Counted from the stretch's first letter, positions 1 to 4,891 are shown. The stretch: 5,115 nt of DNA from Methanomicrobiaceae archaeon UBA436 (GCA_002497965.1 DAFR01000073.1:1-5115); one strand, 5' to 3'. The notes: a model not told the origin generated them from the sequence alone. Translations and numbers: made by a program.

Positions 1-198
1 TAAATCATGCGGTGTTTGGGGTTGAGTTAAATTTGTGAGGAAAATGCACGCATTATTATCAGAATGCTTGGTCTGTCTGAAATTTAAGGTCAAAATGAGG
101 AGATTTCTGGAGATATTTTTCCAAATACTTGGAACTGTCAAATTCTATTCTACCACAATCTGAGAGATTCGAGTGAAGTGGCAAACTTAGGATAAAAG
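1..198. other. AT-rich stretch without a convincing gene
   Basis: About 36% of bases 1-210 are G or C by hand count, far below the GC-rich genes that follow. Two readings are open but unsupported. One is a 39-codon plus-strand ORF at 44-163, with GAGG only 3 nt before its ATG. The other is a minus-strand frame that ends at 59-61 and runs well past 200. The minus reading looks somewhat protein-like (it contains KYLEKYLQKSPHFDL), so the stretch could be the decayed end of a transferred or mobile gene. I recognise no family in either frame. It may simply be upstream intergenic DNA. Confidence 0.3.
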
Positions 199-206
199 GT
201 ATATAG
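199..206 (+). promoter_or_regulatory. Archaeal TATA box, probable promoter of the 392-832 gene
   Basis: The sequence GTATATAG is preceded by a purine-rich stretch (GATAAAAG) that could act as the BRE. In archaea, transcription would start about 25 nt downstream, near 228-232. That would give a 5' leader of about 160 nt before the ATG at 392. The adjacent ATAAAAG at 192-198 is an alternative box a few bases upstream. Confidence 0.45.
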
Positions 207-241
207 AAGCACGTTGACTTCTCCCGCGTGGCTGCCGCTAC

Positions 242-255
242 CCCGGCATGCCGGG
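242..255. repeat. Perfect 14-bp palindrome CCCGGCATGCCGGG
   Basis: The sequence equals its own reverse complement over 14 bases. It lies about 12 nt downstream of the predicted transcription start of the 392-832 gene. It could be an operator for a dimeric repressor or a hairpin in the leader RNA. As RNA it would have to open at least the central CATG to form a loop. No regulator gene points to it directly. Confidence 0.45.
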
Positions 256-391
256 AAGCAGGACGTATGCGATTCGATTTGCCTGAGTGGATGCCGGCGG
301 TCTCTTCCCTGGGACCAGCGGCAGTGGACCAGAAGACCGGAACACGGGCGCCGCCCTTGCTCCACCGGCCACCTCCCGGGAGGTGGGTGAG

Positions 392-832
392 ATGAAGGGA
401 CGAGCAGGTGCGTGGCTCCTCTTCCCTCTCCTGGCGGCGCTGCTCGCGGGCCTGCTCTTCCTCCACGCACCGGGTGCGGGCGCTGTACAGGGCCCGGTGG
501 TGGAGCCGACCCCGGTCGAAGAACCCAGGCAGGCCGGGAAGATGACCGTCATCGTGATAACTGGAGACCAGGTACCGCCGCAGGGCGTCCCGATCCCCTC
601 ATCCTGGAGGGATATCGAACCAGAGAAATGTGAACCGAGCGAGGAGGATTGGGCTTTTATCAGGGATGCCGCCACGAATCTCTCAGAGGAAGAGAAGACC
701 CGGTTTGTTACAGAAGTCAGAGAGATCTACGCCGGGGAGTCAACGCTTTCGCAAGGAGAGCAGGATGACCTGCTCAGGAGACTCGGGTATTACCTGATCG
801 AGGCAACCGATGGTGCCGGGACAACCCCATAA
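392..832 (+). CDS. Small secreted protein of unknown function
   Basis: I do not recognise this 146-residue protein. The start chosen is the ATG at 392, because GGAGGTG (379-385) sits 6 nt upstream and a signal peptide begins right there. The frame stays open to a GTG at 287, which lacks both. Residues 1-32 form a signal peptide: a short basic start (MKGRAGAW), a Leu/Ala-rich core, and Ala-x-Ala ending in APGAGA before VQGP. A Pro- and Glu-containing linker follows, then a short hydrophobic strand (MTVIVIT). The remainder is acidic and probably helical, with two short Glu-rich segments (LSEEEKTRF and LSQGEQDDLLRRLGYYL). It probably acts outside the cell or is held at the membrane by an uncleaved signal. 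It is transcribed alone, away from the AT-rich left edge. The gene after it has its own regulatory region. Confidence 0.7.
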   Translation: MKGRAGAWLLFPLLAALLAGLLFLHAPGAGAVQGPVVEPTPVEEPRQAGKMTVIVITGDQVPPQGVPIPSSWRDIEPEKCEPSEEDWAFIRDAATNLSEEEKTRFVTEVREIYAGESTLSQGEQDDLLRRLGYYLIEATDGAGTTP

Positions 833-840
833 CTGCTGAG

Positions 841-875
841 GAACCCGGCCCGGCGAGGTTCTGCCGCCCCGGCAG
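841..875. other. Two adjacent stem-loops after the secreted-protein gene
   Basis: GAACC (841-845) pairs with GGTTC (857-861). Directly after it, CTGCCG (861-866) pairs with CGGCAG (870-875) around a CCC loop. The two stems share base 861, so they are alternatives or nearly abut. They begin 9 nt past the stop codon of the 392-832 gene and may stabilise or end its transcript. There is no T-run after them, so they do not look like a classic archaeal terminator. Confidence 0.35.
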
Positions 876-890
876 GAAGCCCCTCCCGCC

Positions 891-927
891 GTGGTTCACC
901 GAACCCGGATGACCTTTGTCGGGTCGG
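891..927 (+). repeat. Direct repeat copy A, left of the MNT/HEPN pair
   Basis: This 37-bp segment matches bases 2082-2118 at 30 positions without gaps and in the same orientation. The two copies bracket the whole nucleotidyltransferase/HEPN operon, including its operator. Both copies keep two small inverted repeats: a GGTTC-type hairpin around an ACC loop, and ACCCG...CGGGT. Confidence 0.5.
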
Positions 928-931
928 TAAA
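896..931 (-). pseudogene. Displaced 3'-end remnant of a gene like the one at 2087-2953
   Basis: Read on the minus strand, this stretch encodes FTDPTKVIRVR followed by TGA. The intact gene at 2087-2953 ends YPTKVARVR with TGA. In the last seven codons three differences are silent third-position changes (AAA/AAG, GTT/GTC, GTC/GTT). Only one changes the residue (Ala to Ile). This pattern fits former coding sequence better than chance similarity. The frame meets a stop codon (932-934) directly upstream, so only the tail survives. It could be the end of a lost paralogue, or the original 3' end cut off when DNA was inserted. Confidence 0.4.
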
Positions 932-1046
932 TCACCAGGGCCAGGGGACTTACTGCCTGCGTGAGCAGGTTGGTCCCCTGTTCACGGGCGGGGGTGTGAC
1001 TGCTGTGCAGGTACGTTCCCGCGGATCTGAGGGTCGCACCGGCAGG

Positions 1047-1054
1047 TTAACATA
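1047..1054 (+). promoter_or_regulatory. Probable TATA box of the MNT/HEPN operon
   Basis: TTAACATA is centred about 29 bases before the ATG at 1080, so transcription would start at or within a few bases of the start codon. No ribosome binding site precedes either ATG (1080 or 1092). A leaderless mRNA, common in archaea, fits both facts. The box is weak in sequence. The A-rich run at 1066-1070 is an alternative if translation starts at 1092. Confidence 0.4.
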
Positions 1055-1061
1055 GGCAATC

Positions 1062-1097
1062 GTTCAAAAATCTGAACATATGTTCGATGATATGAAC
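1062..1097. promoter_or_regulatory. Twin GTTC-N8-GAAC operator sites over the MNT start codon
   Basis: Two 16-bp inverted repeats, GTTCAAAAATCTGAAC (1062-1077) and GTTCGATGATATGAAC (1082-1097), lie exactly 20 bp apart, which is two turns of the helix. They agree at 12 of 16 positions. Between them the inner half-sites form a third, perfect palindrome, GAACATATGTTC (1074-1085), centred on the ATG. A winged-helix dimer bound here would cover the transcription start and the start codon. The encoded protein carries an N-terminal winged helix, so it is the obvious candidate for binding and repressing its own operon. The repeats are seen; the binding is inferred. Confidence 0.6.
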
Positions 1098-1625
1098 CTA
1101 CTCTCCGGAGCCTCGTTCACGCTTCTCCGGTTCCTGGGCAGACACTATCACGACGGCTACTATGTCCGCGAGCTCGCCCGGCTGCTTGGGATAGGAGTGG
1201 GTTCGGCCAGTGAGACGCTTGCCCGCCTGGCAGAGGCGGGTCTGGTGCACCGTGAAGAGCGTGGGCGCCTTGTGGTCTATCGCGCAGCGATGGAGAGCCC
1301 GCTCCTCCGCGAAGTGAAGATCTGTGCCACACTCATCGAGCTCAACCCGCTGATCCTTCGCCTGCGGGGCGACGTAACGAGGGTGATCCTCTTCGGGAGC
1401 ACGGCGACCGGCGACGATACCTACGAGAGTGATATCGATCTCCTCATCGAGACAGGTGATGCAAGGGCTGCAGCAGAGAGCATCGCCGTGGTCGAGGCCG
1501 GGCTCGACCGCGAGATATCGCCGCTCATCCTCACGCCCGGAGAGTTTCGGTCCCTGAAGGCGACCGATCCGGCCCTCTACGAGCGGATTCTTGCGGGAAA
1601 GGTCCTGATCGAGGGGGAACCATGA
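1080..1625 (+). CDS. Winged-helix MNT-type nucleotidyltransferase, probable antitoxin
   Basis: This 181-residue protein joins a DNA-binding domain to a minimal nucleotidyltransferase. Residues 12-70 form a winged helix: YYVRELARLLGI is the helix before the turn, GSASETLARLAEAGLV is the recognition helix, and EERGRLVVYRA is the wing. Residues 97-178 hold the transferase, with G106-S107, ten residues, then D118-x-D120, an intact GSX10DXD metal and nucleotide site. D143 or E145 may supply a third acidic group. Proteins of this class pair with HEPN toxins, and in the studied MntA/HepT case they inactivate the toxin by adding AMP to a tyrosine. The next gene is indeed a HEPN protein and overlaps by 4 nt. 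Start choice: ATG 1080 fits a leaderless message; ATG 1092, in the same frame, is possible. The DNA-binding domain and the twin palindromes at the start suggest autoregulation. AMP transfer by this protein is inferred from the family. Confidence 0.85.
   Translation: MFDDMNLLSGASFTLLRFLGRHYHDGYYVRELARLLGIGVGSASETLARLAEAGLVHREERGRLVVYRAAMESPLLREVKICATLIELNPLILRLRGDVTRVILFGSTATGDDTYESDIDLLIETGDARAAAESIAVVEAGLDREISPLILTPGEFRSLKATDPALYERILAGKVLIEGEP
1611..1617 (+). promoter_or_regulatory. Ribosome binding site for the HEPN gene
   Basis: GAGGGGG ends 4 nt before the ATG at 1622 and lies inside the end of the nucleotidyltransferase gene. Together with the ATGA stop/start overlap at 1622-1625 it indicates coupled translation, which would keep the two proteins in fixed proportion. 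Confidence 0.6.
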
Positions 1626-2047
1626 AGTATCGGTTCGAGCAGTGCTTGCAGCGGGGAAAGATTGTCCGCATCCCGGTCGACCATGAACTGGTCGCAAAGG
1701 AACTGCGGGAAGCGGAACAGGATCTGGCTGCTGCAGAGCATTCTCTCACAGAGGCGAACATAAAGTGGGCAATCATCCAGGGCTACTATGCACAGTTTCA
1801 TGCCCTACGTGCCCTTGTCTTCTCTGGAGGATACCGTGAGAAGAGCCATTCGTGCCTCCGGTATGCCGTCGAGGCTCTCTATGTCGACGAAGGCCTTCTC
1901 CCGGCATCTGTTCTTGAAGACTTCAACTTCGCCATGCGCACGCGGGAAGGCGCGGATTATGGTTGTGTTTACTCGGACGCCGATGCACGCGACGTGGTGG
2001 CATCGGCGGGCGTGGTGGTGGACCAGATCGGGCGATTGCTCGATTGA
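1622..2047 (+). CDS. HEPN-domain protein, probable toxin partner of the MNT protein
   Basis: This 141-residue protein is an all-helical HEPN domain. Residues 20-45 form the first helix, then come the signature YYAQFHALRALVF (55-67), GYREKSHSCL (70-79) and RTREGADYG (106-114), and a final hydrophobic helix (123-141). This is the PF05168-like type often found beside nucleotidyltransferases in archaea. Toxic HEPN proteins cut RNA with an R-X4-6-H motif. Here the conserved place has R72-EKS-H76, only three residues apart. The only exact RX4H (R16-H21) is in the N-terminal extension, outside the usual site. So RNase activity is uncertain, and the protein could instead bind nucleotide or aid the transferase. 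Y113 is a possible AMP acceptor, by position only. The gene overlaps its partner by ATGA and has its own ribosome site. It converges on the gene ending at 2087, with only 39 nt between. Confidence 0.8.
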   Translation: MKYRFEQCLQRGKIVRIPVDHELVAKELREAEQDLAAAEHSLTEANIKWAIIQGYYAQFHALRALVFSGGYREKSHSCLRYAVEALYVDEGLLPASVLEDFNFAMRTREGADYGCVYSDADARDVVASAGVVVDQIGRLLD

Positions 2048-2081
2048 GACAAGGAATGACGGGAAGGGGTCGACGCTGCTG

Positions 2082-2118
2082 GGGGTTCACCGGACCCGGG
2101 CAACTTTTGTCGGGTAGG
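2082..2118 (+). repeat. Direct repeat copy B, right of the MNT/HEPN pair
   Basis: Partner of the copy at 891-927 (30 of 37 bases equal, same orientation). Copy B contains the last ten codons and the stop of the minus-strand gene 2087-2953. The similarity stops within a few bases beyond the stop codon, which links the repeat to the gene's 3' end rather than to a free-standing element. Confidence 0.5.
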
Positions 2119-2953
2119 CCAGTTTGTAGTCGACCTCCCGTTCGTCGATATACCCTCTCTGGTTGACGTAGCCCTTGACGTAGGGCCTGACCCTGGCATC
2201 GAACCTGATCGCGTCCCCTTCCTGCAGGTCCCCGAGGTTCTCGAACCCCTTCGTGTGATTGAACCAGAGATGGTCGGTGACCGGGTTGCCGTCACCGTCC
2301 CGGACATCGACGAGCAAGACCGTCACGTCGTATGCGACCCACTCGTCCCCTACCTCCTTTGGCCTGTAACGGTCCTTCTTCCCGAACCGCGCAAACGTTC
2401 CGGTGAATGTCCTTCGCTCCCCCTCGATCCGTTTCAGTTTCGGTCTCATGATCTCACCGTTCCCGGCCGAACCCCCGTAGTCAACGACGGTTACGCCTTT
2501 GCAAAGCCTTATGCTCAATCGGGGTGGTCCGATATATCGTTTGCGGAAGTAGGGCGAACGTGTTAGCCCCCTCTCCCCCTGGGGACCGTAGGCATCGTGG
2601 AGCGCCCTGCTCTCGGCGTACGAGACCCTGGTTCCCCCGACGACCCGCTGGTCTCGCGAGCCCCATTCCCACGCTGACGGGTTCCGTTCCTCGCCCCGGA
2701 TGACCGCGTCGAGCGCCGGGTGGTCGGCGAAGTCCTGTTCGGTCAGGGGGACGACCATACTCTCTCCCGGTTCTGCTATCTCCAGGACGTAGAGCATCGG
2801 CTGCTCGCCGGAGCCCTCCATGGCATAGACGATGAGGACGTCAGCGAGCATGAGGCCGAGGACGACCGCGGTGATACCGGCAAGACCGCAGGCGAGAACG
2901 ATTCCTGCCGTTTTGAGCCGGCTCCTTGATTTTGGATTCTTGTCTTCTTCCAT
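2087..2953 (-). CDS. Membrane-anchored protein with C-terminal TDHLWFN domain
   Basis: The protein has 288 residues. The start at 2953 is chosen because GGGAGGTG (2962-2969) lies 8 nt upstream; the frame extends to 3052 but that part overlaps the preceding gene. Residues 1-14 are basic and face the cytoplasm, and residues 15-45 form one membrane segment. Residues 66-86 contain VVPLTEQDFADHPALDAVIR, which is shared with the preceding gene. Residues 182-288 form a beta-rich domain with FARFGKKD, TDHLWFN (226-232), an LxEGDxIxFDARV strand, Y-x-KGY, and a DYKLAYPTKV tail. I recall this combination from uncharacterised archaeal and phage-type proteins, possibly OB-fold-like, but could not search. 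It is the second gene of an operon, 25 nt after the stop of the 132-residue gene. Its role is unknown. A copy of its last codons lies at 896-931. Confidence 0.75.
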   Translation of the reverse strand: MEEDKNPKSRSRLKTAGIVLACGLAGITAVVLGLMLADVLIVYAMEGSGEQPMLYVLEIAEPGESMVVPLTEQDFADHPALDAVIRGEERNPSAWEWGSRDQRVVGGTRVSYAESRALHDAYGPQGERGLTRSPYFRKRYIGPPRLSIRLCKGVTVVDYGGSAGNGEIMRPKLKRIEGERRTFTGTFARFGKKDRYRPKEVGDEWVAYDVTVLLVDVRDGDGNPVTDHLWFNHTKGFENLGDLQEGDAIRFDARVRPYVKGYVNQRGYIDEREVDYKLAYPTKVARVR

Positions 2954-2961
2954 TTCGGTTA

Positions 2962-2969
2962 CACCTCCC
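2962..2969 (-). promoter_or_regulatory. Strong ribosome binding site deciding the start at 2953
   Basis: The minus strand reads GGGAGGTG here, 8 nt before the ATG. This is near-perfect pairing to an archaeal 16S tail. It favours the 288-residue product over the longer frame starting at 3052. Confidence 0.7.
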
Positions 2970-2978
2970 AACCCGGTC

Positions 2979-3377
2979 TTAGTGGAGCAGAACGCGAGTG
3001 AGGTAATACGCACCGTCGTACTCAAGGTATGGCCGGTCATCCTCCCTTGCATCGATACCGAAGGACTCGATGAGTACGAGGTTTTCGACTCCTGTCATCG
3101 GGGCTTTACCAGATATCTGCACGGCGGCATCCCGAATAGCGGATTCGAGCACCGGATACTGCTTTAGATCCTGATCGGTCAGGTGGATGACGGATGCATT
3201 CTCCAGATATTCCACCTGGACGCTCTCGATGACCAGCTCCTGCGTGGGACCGTCGATCCCCGTGATCAGGGCAACAGCGGCGGTATACGTGAGCACGACC
3301 GTCGCGACAAGGAGGATGACGCCGATGAACGCCGGAACCCCGATAACGAGCAGTCGTTTGATGTTTTTCGCTTCCAT
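2979..3377 (-). CDS. Small membrane-anchored protein with LTxQD motif
   Basis: The protein has 132 residues. The ATG at 3377 is supported by GAGG (3385-3388) 7 nt upstream. A short basic start (MEAKNIKRLL) is followed by one long membrane segment (about 9-39). The outer part has VIHLTDQDLKQYPVLESAIR (63-82), then a predicted strand-rich end with ENLVLIESFGI and YLEYDGAYYLTRVLL. The motif at 63-82 matches residues 67-86 of the next gene: LT-x-QD, then P-x-L, then IR. The two proteins therefore share a membrane anchor and ectodomain start, and the longer one adds further domains. First gene of a two-gene operon. The shared region suggests gene duplication, and possibly partners in the membrane. 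No enzymatic motif is visible, and the function is unknown. Confidence 0.75.
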   Translation of the reverse strand: MEAKNIKRLLVIGVPAFIGVILLVATVVLTYTAAVALITGIDGPTQELVIESVQVEYLENASVIHLTDQDLKQYPVLESAIRDAAVQISGKAPMTGVENLVLIESFGIDAREDDRPYLEYDGAYYLTRVLLH

Positions 3378-3384
3378 GTGATTT

Positions 3385-3388
3385 CCTC
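3385..3388 (-). promoter_or_regulatory. Ribosome binding site of the 2979-3377 gene
   Basis: GAGG on the minus strand, 7 nt before the ATG at 3377. This is moderate pairing strength, and it fits this start against other frames in the region. Confidence 0.5.
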
Positions 3389-3502
3389 TGTGATTTCACC
3401 CAATCCCGCTGAAATAGGATCGCCCCATTTCCATACAGATGGACCCCCATTCATCTCCTCTGACGCGTCCGATTCCCGTACCACCCAAAGATCTCAGGTG
3501 GT

Positions 3503-3512
3503 AATTTAAAAA
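3503..3512 (-). promoter_or_regulatory. TATA box of the two-gene membrane-protein operon
   Basis: The minus strand reads TTTTTAAATT, the best TATA-like match between the protease gene and the ATG at 3377. Transcription would start near 3480, giving a leader of about 100 nt. The T-run could also help end the protease transcript, whose stop codon lies about 35 nt upstream. Confidence 0.5.
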
Positions 3513-3535
3513 GATGGATAGGGGTAGACTTGCAT

Positions 3536-3551
3536 CTCCTCCCATCAGGAG
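3536..3551 (-). terminator. Weak stem-loop over the protease stop codon
   Basis: CTCCT (3536-3540) pairs with AGGAG (3547-3551) around a 6-nt loop that includes part of the TGA stop. On the minus strand the TTTTT run at 3508-3512 follows about 25 nt later. A 5-bp stem this far from the T-run is weak evidence for termination. Confidence 0.25.
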
Positions 3552-4144
3552 TGGTAATTTGCAACCGTCCATTTTGTCTCCCGGATTCTCCTTGCGTTGT
3601 CGTGATCGGCATCCCCGTGGTAGTCATCCGATGAAAATTCGGTGGTACTCATCAACTCATTGAAGTAACTATATGTCACGGTATTCTTGGGGGCCGGGCT
3701 AAACCACTGGTAGGCCCTACGGTAAGACGGGATCGTCCGATTAGGATCCAAATCCTGATGACCGGTATCAAAGAGATGCCCCAGTTCATGGATACTCACG
3801 CACCTGCGGCCGTGTGTGGTACCTAGGTATCCGATATCGTCAACGACCATCTGGGCCCACGCATGCCGATGATGATCTGGGTAGTAACCGTAAGTAGCCC
3901 CCTGTGCAGGGCCGTCCGCATTATATCCTCCGAGATACAGTGCGAGATCCGAAGCCCAGAGATCAAGGTCGCTATTTGGATAGGCCCTCTCAAATGCAGC
4001 AACCGGGTTGCTCAGGATGTCTGGTTGATTTGAGAGTCGAACCCTCCTGGAGTCAGTATACGCCATTACACAGAGCGCCACCCTAATATCGTCCCGGTCA
4101 AACTGCCGGTTCGCTTCGGCTACGATATCCTGAGCAACTGTTTT
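3545..4144 (-). pseudogene. Metzincin-type zinc protease domain, cut off by the amber codon
   Basis: This is the second part of the protease gene, in the same frame as the 5' part at 4148-4891. Numbered from the ATG at 4891 it covers codons 250-448. Directly after the amber come TVAQDIVAEANRQFDRDDIR and a first strand of the catalytic fold. The zinc site is H368-E369-L-G-H372-L-F-D-T-G-H378 (3758-3790): three histidines and the catalytic glutamate of HExxHxxxxxH. The usual metzincin glycine is replaced by D375. M414 in NELMSTT (after YSYF) fits the Met-turn under the zinc. All catalytic parts are therefore kept. The part has no start of its own with a ribosome site; a GTG at 4081 and an ATG at 4066 lack one. 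Without readthrough the catalytic domain would not be made. The lack of further stops or frameshifts shows that the interruption is recent or tolerated. Confidence 0.7.
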
Positions 4145-4147
4145 CTA
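4145..4147 (-). other. In-frame TAG splitting the protease frame
   Basis: This is codon 249 from the ATG at 4891, in the context Asp-Asn-TAG-Lys-Thr. The 248 codons before and 199 after are in one frame with no other stop. A single transition from TGG (Trp) or CAG (Gln) would create it. Some methanogens read TAG as pyrrolysine. The other six stop codons in this window are TGA or TAA, never TAG, but the sample is small. No pyl genes are visible here. A nonsense mutation or sequencing error is the simplest reading. Confidence 0.75.
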
Positions 4148-4891
4148 GTTGTCCTGATCCTGGTAGAACTGGTTATCGGTAACCACCAGCAGATTGACCG
4201 TGGCATACTGATCCTGGAGTTCTCTCATGGAAGATTCCAGATTCTCGGGAACTTCGGTCGGAGTGTATCCTTCCGGGGGCGTAAGCGTCCCGTAATCGAT
4301 AAGACTCCATTTTTCAGGATTTTCAATATCCCGAGAGCTGTAGATGACATGCAGGGGCGATGCTTCTCTCTCTGCGCGCGCTCGCGACTCAACCGGGGTG
4401 ATCCAGAACGTCTCGTTACCGAAGGTTACACTCCCGACAAGGGCGTTTTCCCCGGTCGTCAGGAGAACGTCACTCCCACCGACGCCGACGATCGCACCAT
4501 CGTACGAGTCGATGCCGTCGTCGATCTGCTCGAAATCCATCCTATGCAGTTCGGCCTGATACTCTTTGCCGTGGACCCGGAGGGGGAGTACACCCCGTAC
4601 CTGCTTGTTCAACGTAGCGTGATCGAACGTCACGAGGTCATACCGGGTAATGCCCTTCGGGATGTTCAGTTCTTCCGGCTCCGGGATCCCGGATGCCCGT
4701 ATATCGGATACCGATGTAGCACCCGCGATGAGTACATTCATAGAGTCACCGATGACCAGAGCCGGCTCGCCACTCTCTGCGGGAAGGGTCGCTGTGACAT
4801 CCTGAGCACTCACCGCAGACACAACAACCACACTCATCAGCAGCAGTGCCAGCAGCATGGAGAGTGCCCGCATTCCAGTTTTTCTTTTCAT
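4145..4891 (-). CDS. Secreted metzincin protease, 5' part: signal peptide and propeptide
   Basis: 248 residues to the amber codon. The start at 4891 is chosen because GGAG (4901-4904) sits 9 nt upstream and MKRKTGMRAL begins a clean signal peptide. An in-frame ATG at 4912 would add seven residues and nearly no leader. Residues 8-29 are the hydrophobic core, ending SAVSA before Gln30, a good signal-peptidase I site. Residues 100-185 resemble the propeptide of reprolysin/M12-type proteases: a strand with EYQAELHRMDF, then SYDGAIVGVGGSDVLL, and VGSVTFGNETFWITPVE, then HVIYSSRDIEN. The last residues (TVNLLVVTDNQFYQDQ) begin the catalytic domain's first strand. As it stands, the product would be a secreted propeptide without protease. 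Full length would be 448 residues, normal for this kind of exported enzyme. Confidence 0.7.
   Translation of the reverse strand: MKRKTGMRALSMLLALLLMSVVVVSAVSAQDVTATLPAESGEPALVIGDSMNVLIAGATSVSDIRASGIPEPEELNIPKGITRYDLVTFDHATLNKQVRGVLPLRVHGKEYQAELHRMDFEQIDDGIDSYDGAIVGVGGSDVLLTTGENALVGSVTFGNETFWITPVESRARAEREASPLHVIYSSRDIENPEKWSLIDYGTLTPPEGYTPTEVPENLESSMRELQDQYATVNLLVVTDNQFYQDQDN

Larger units (their letters stand above)
885..992. other. Nested inverted repeats, possible structured RNA
   Basis: CCCGCCGTG (885-893) can pair with CACGGGCGGG (983-992), giving 9 bp with one bulged G. Inside it, CAGGGGAC (942-949) pairs perfectly with GTCCCCTG (973-980). That stem in turn encloses CCTGC-GTGA-GCAGG (956-969). 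A small hairpin GGTTC-ACC-GAACC (893-905) is also possible. The stretch lies between two plus-strand genes. GC-rich DNA forms stems easily, so this may have no function. It matches no riboswitch or ncRNA family I know. Confidence 0.3.

Noticed and set aside
238..675. Minus-strand frame of 145 codons opposite the secreted-protein gene
   Set aside because: Low-complexity Pro/Ala/Arg/Ser composition with no signal peptide or domain; the plus strand has a ribosome site and signal peptide.
833..1079. CRISPR-like or tandem repeats in the intergenic stretch
   Set aside because: The repeats are inverted and of differing sequence, with no regular unit and spacer pattern.
1098..1697. Long minus-strand frame opposite the nucleotidyltransferase gene (199 codons)
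   Set aside because: It mirrors a gene with an intact catalytic motif and continuous domain structure; the opposite frame shows no motif or ribosome site. GC-rich genes often leave such shadows.
2255..2566. Plus-strand frame of 103 codons inside the 288-residue membrane-protein gene
   Set aside because: The minus strand carries a conserved domain with clear motifs and a strong ribosome site; this frame is its shadow.
3498..3560. 10-bp direct repeat GTGGTAATTT at 3498-3507 and 3551-3560
   Set aside because: One copy is the last codons of the protease and the other overlaps a TATA-like box. Ten bases in this AT-rich spot can recur by chance, and nothing extends the match.
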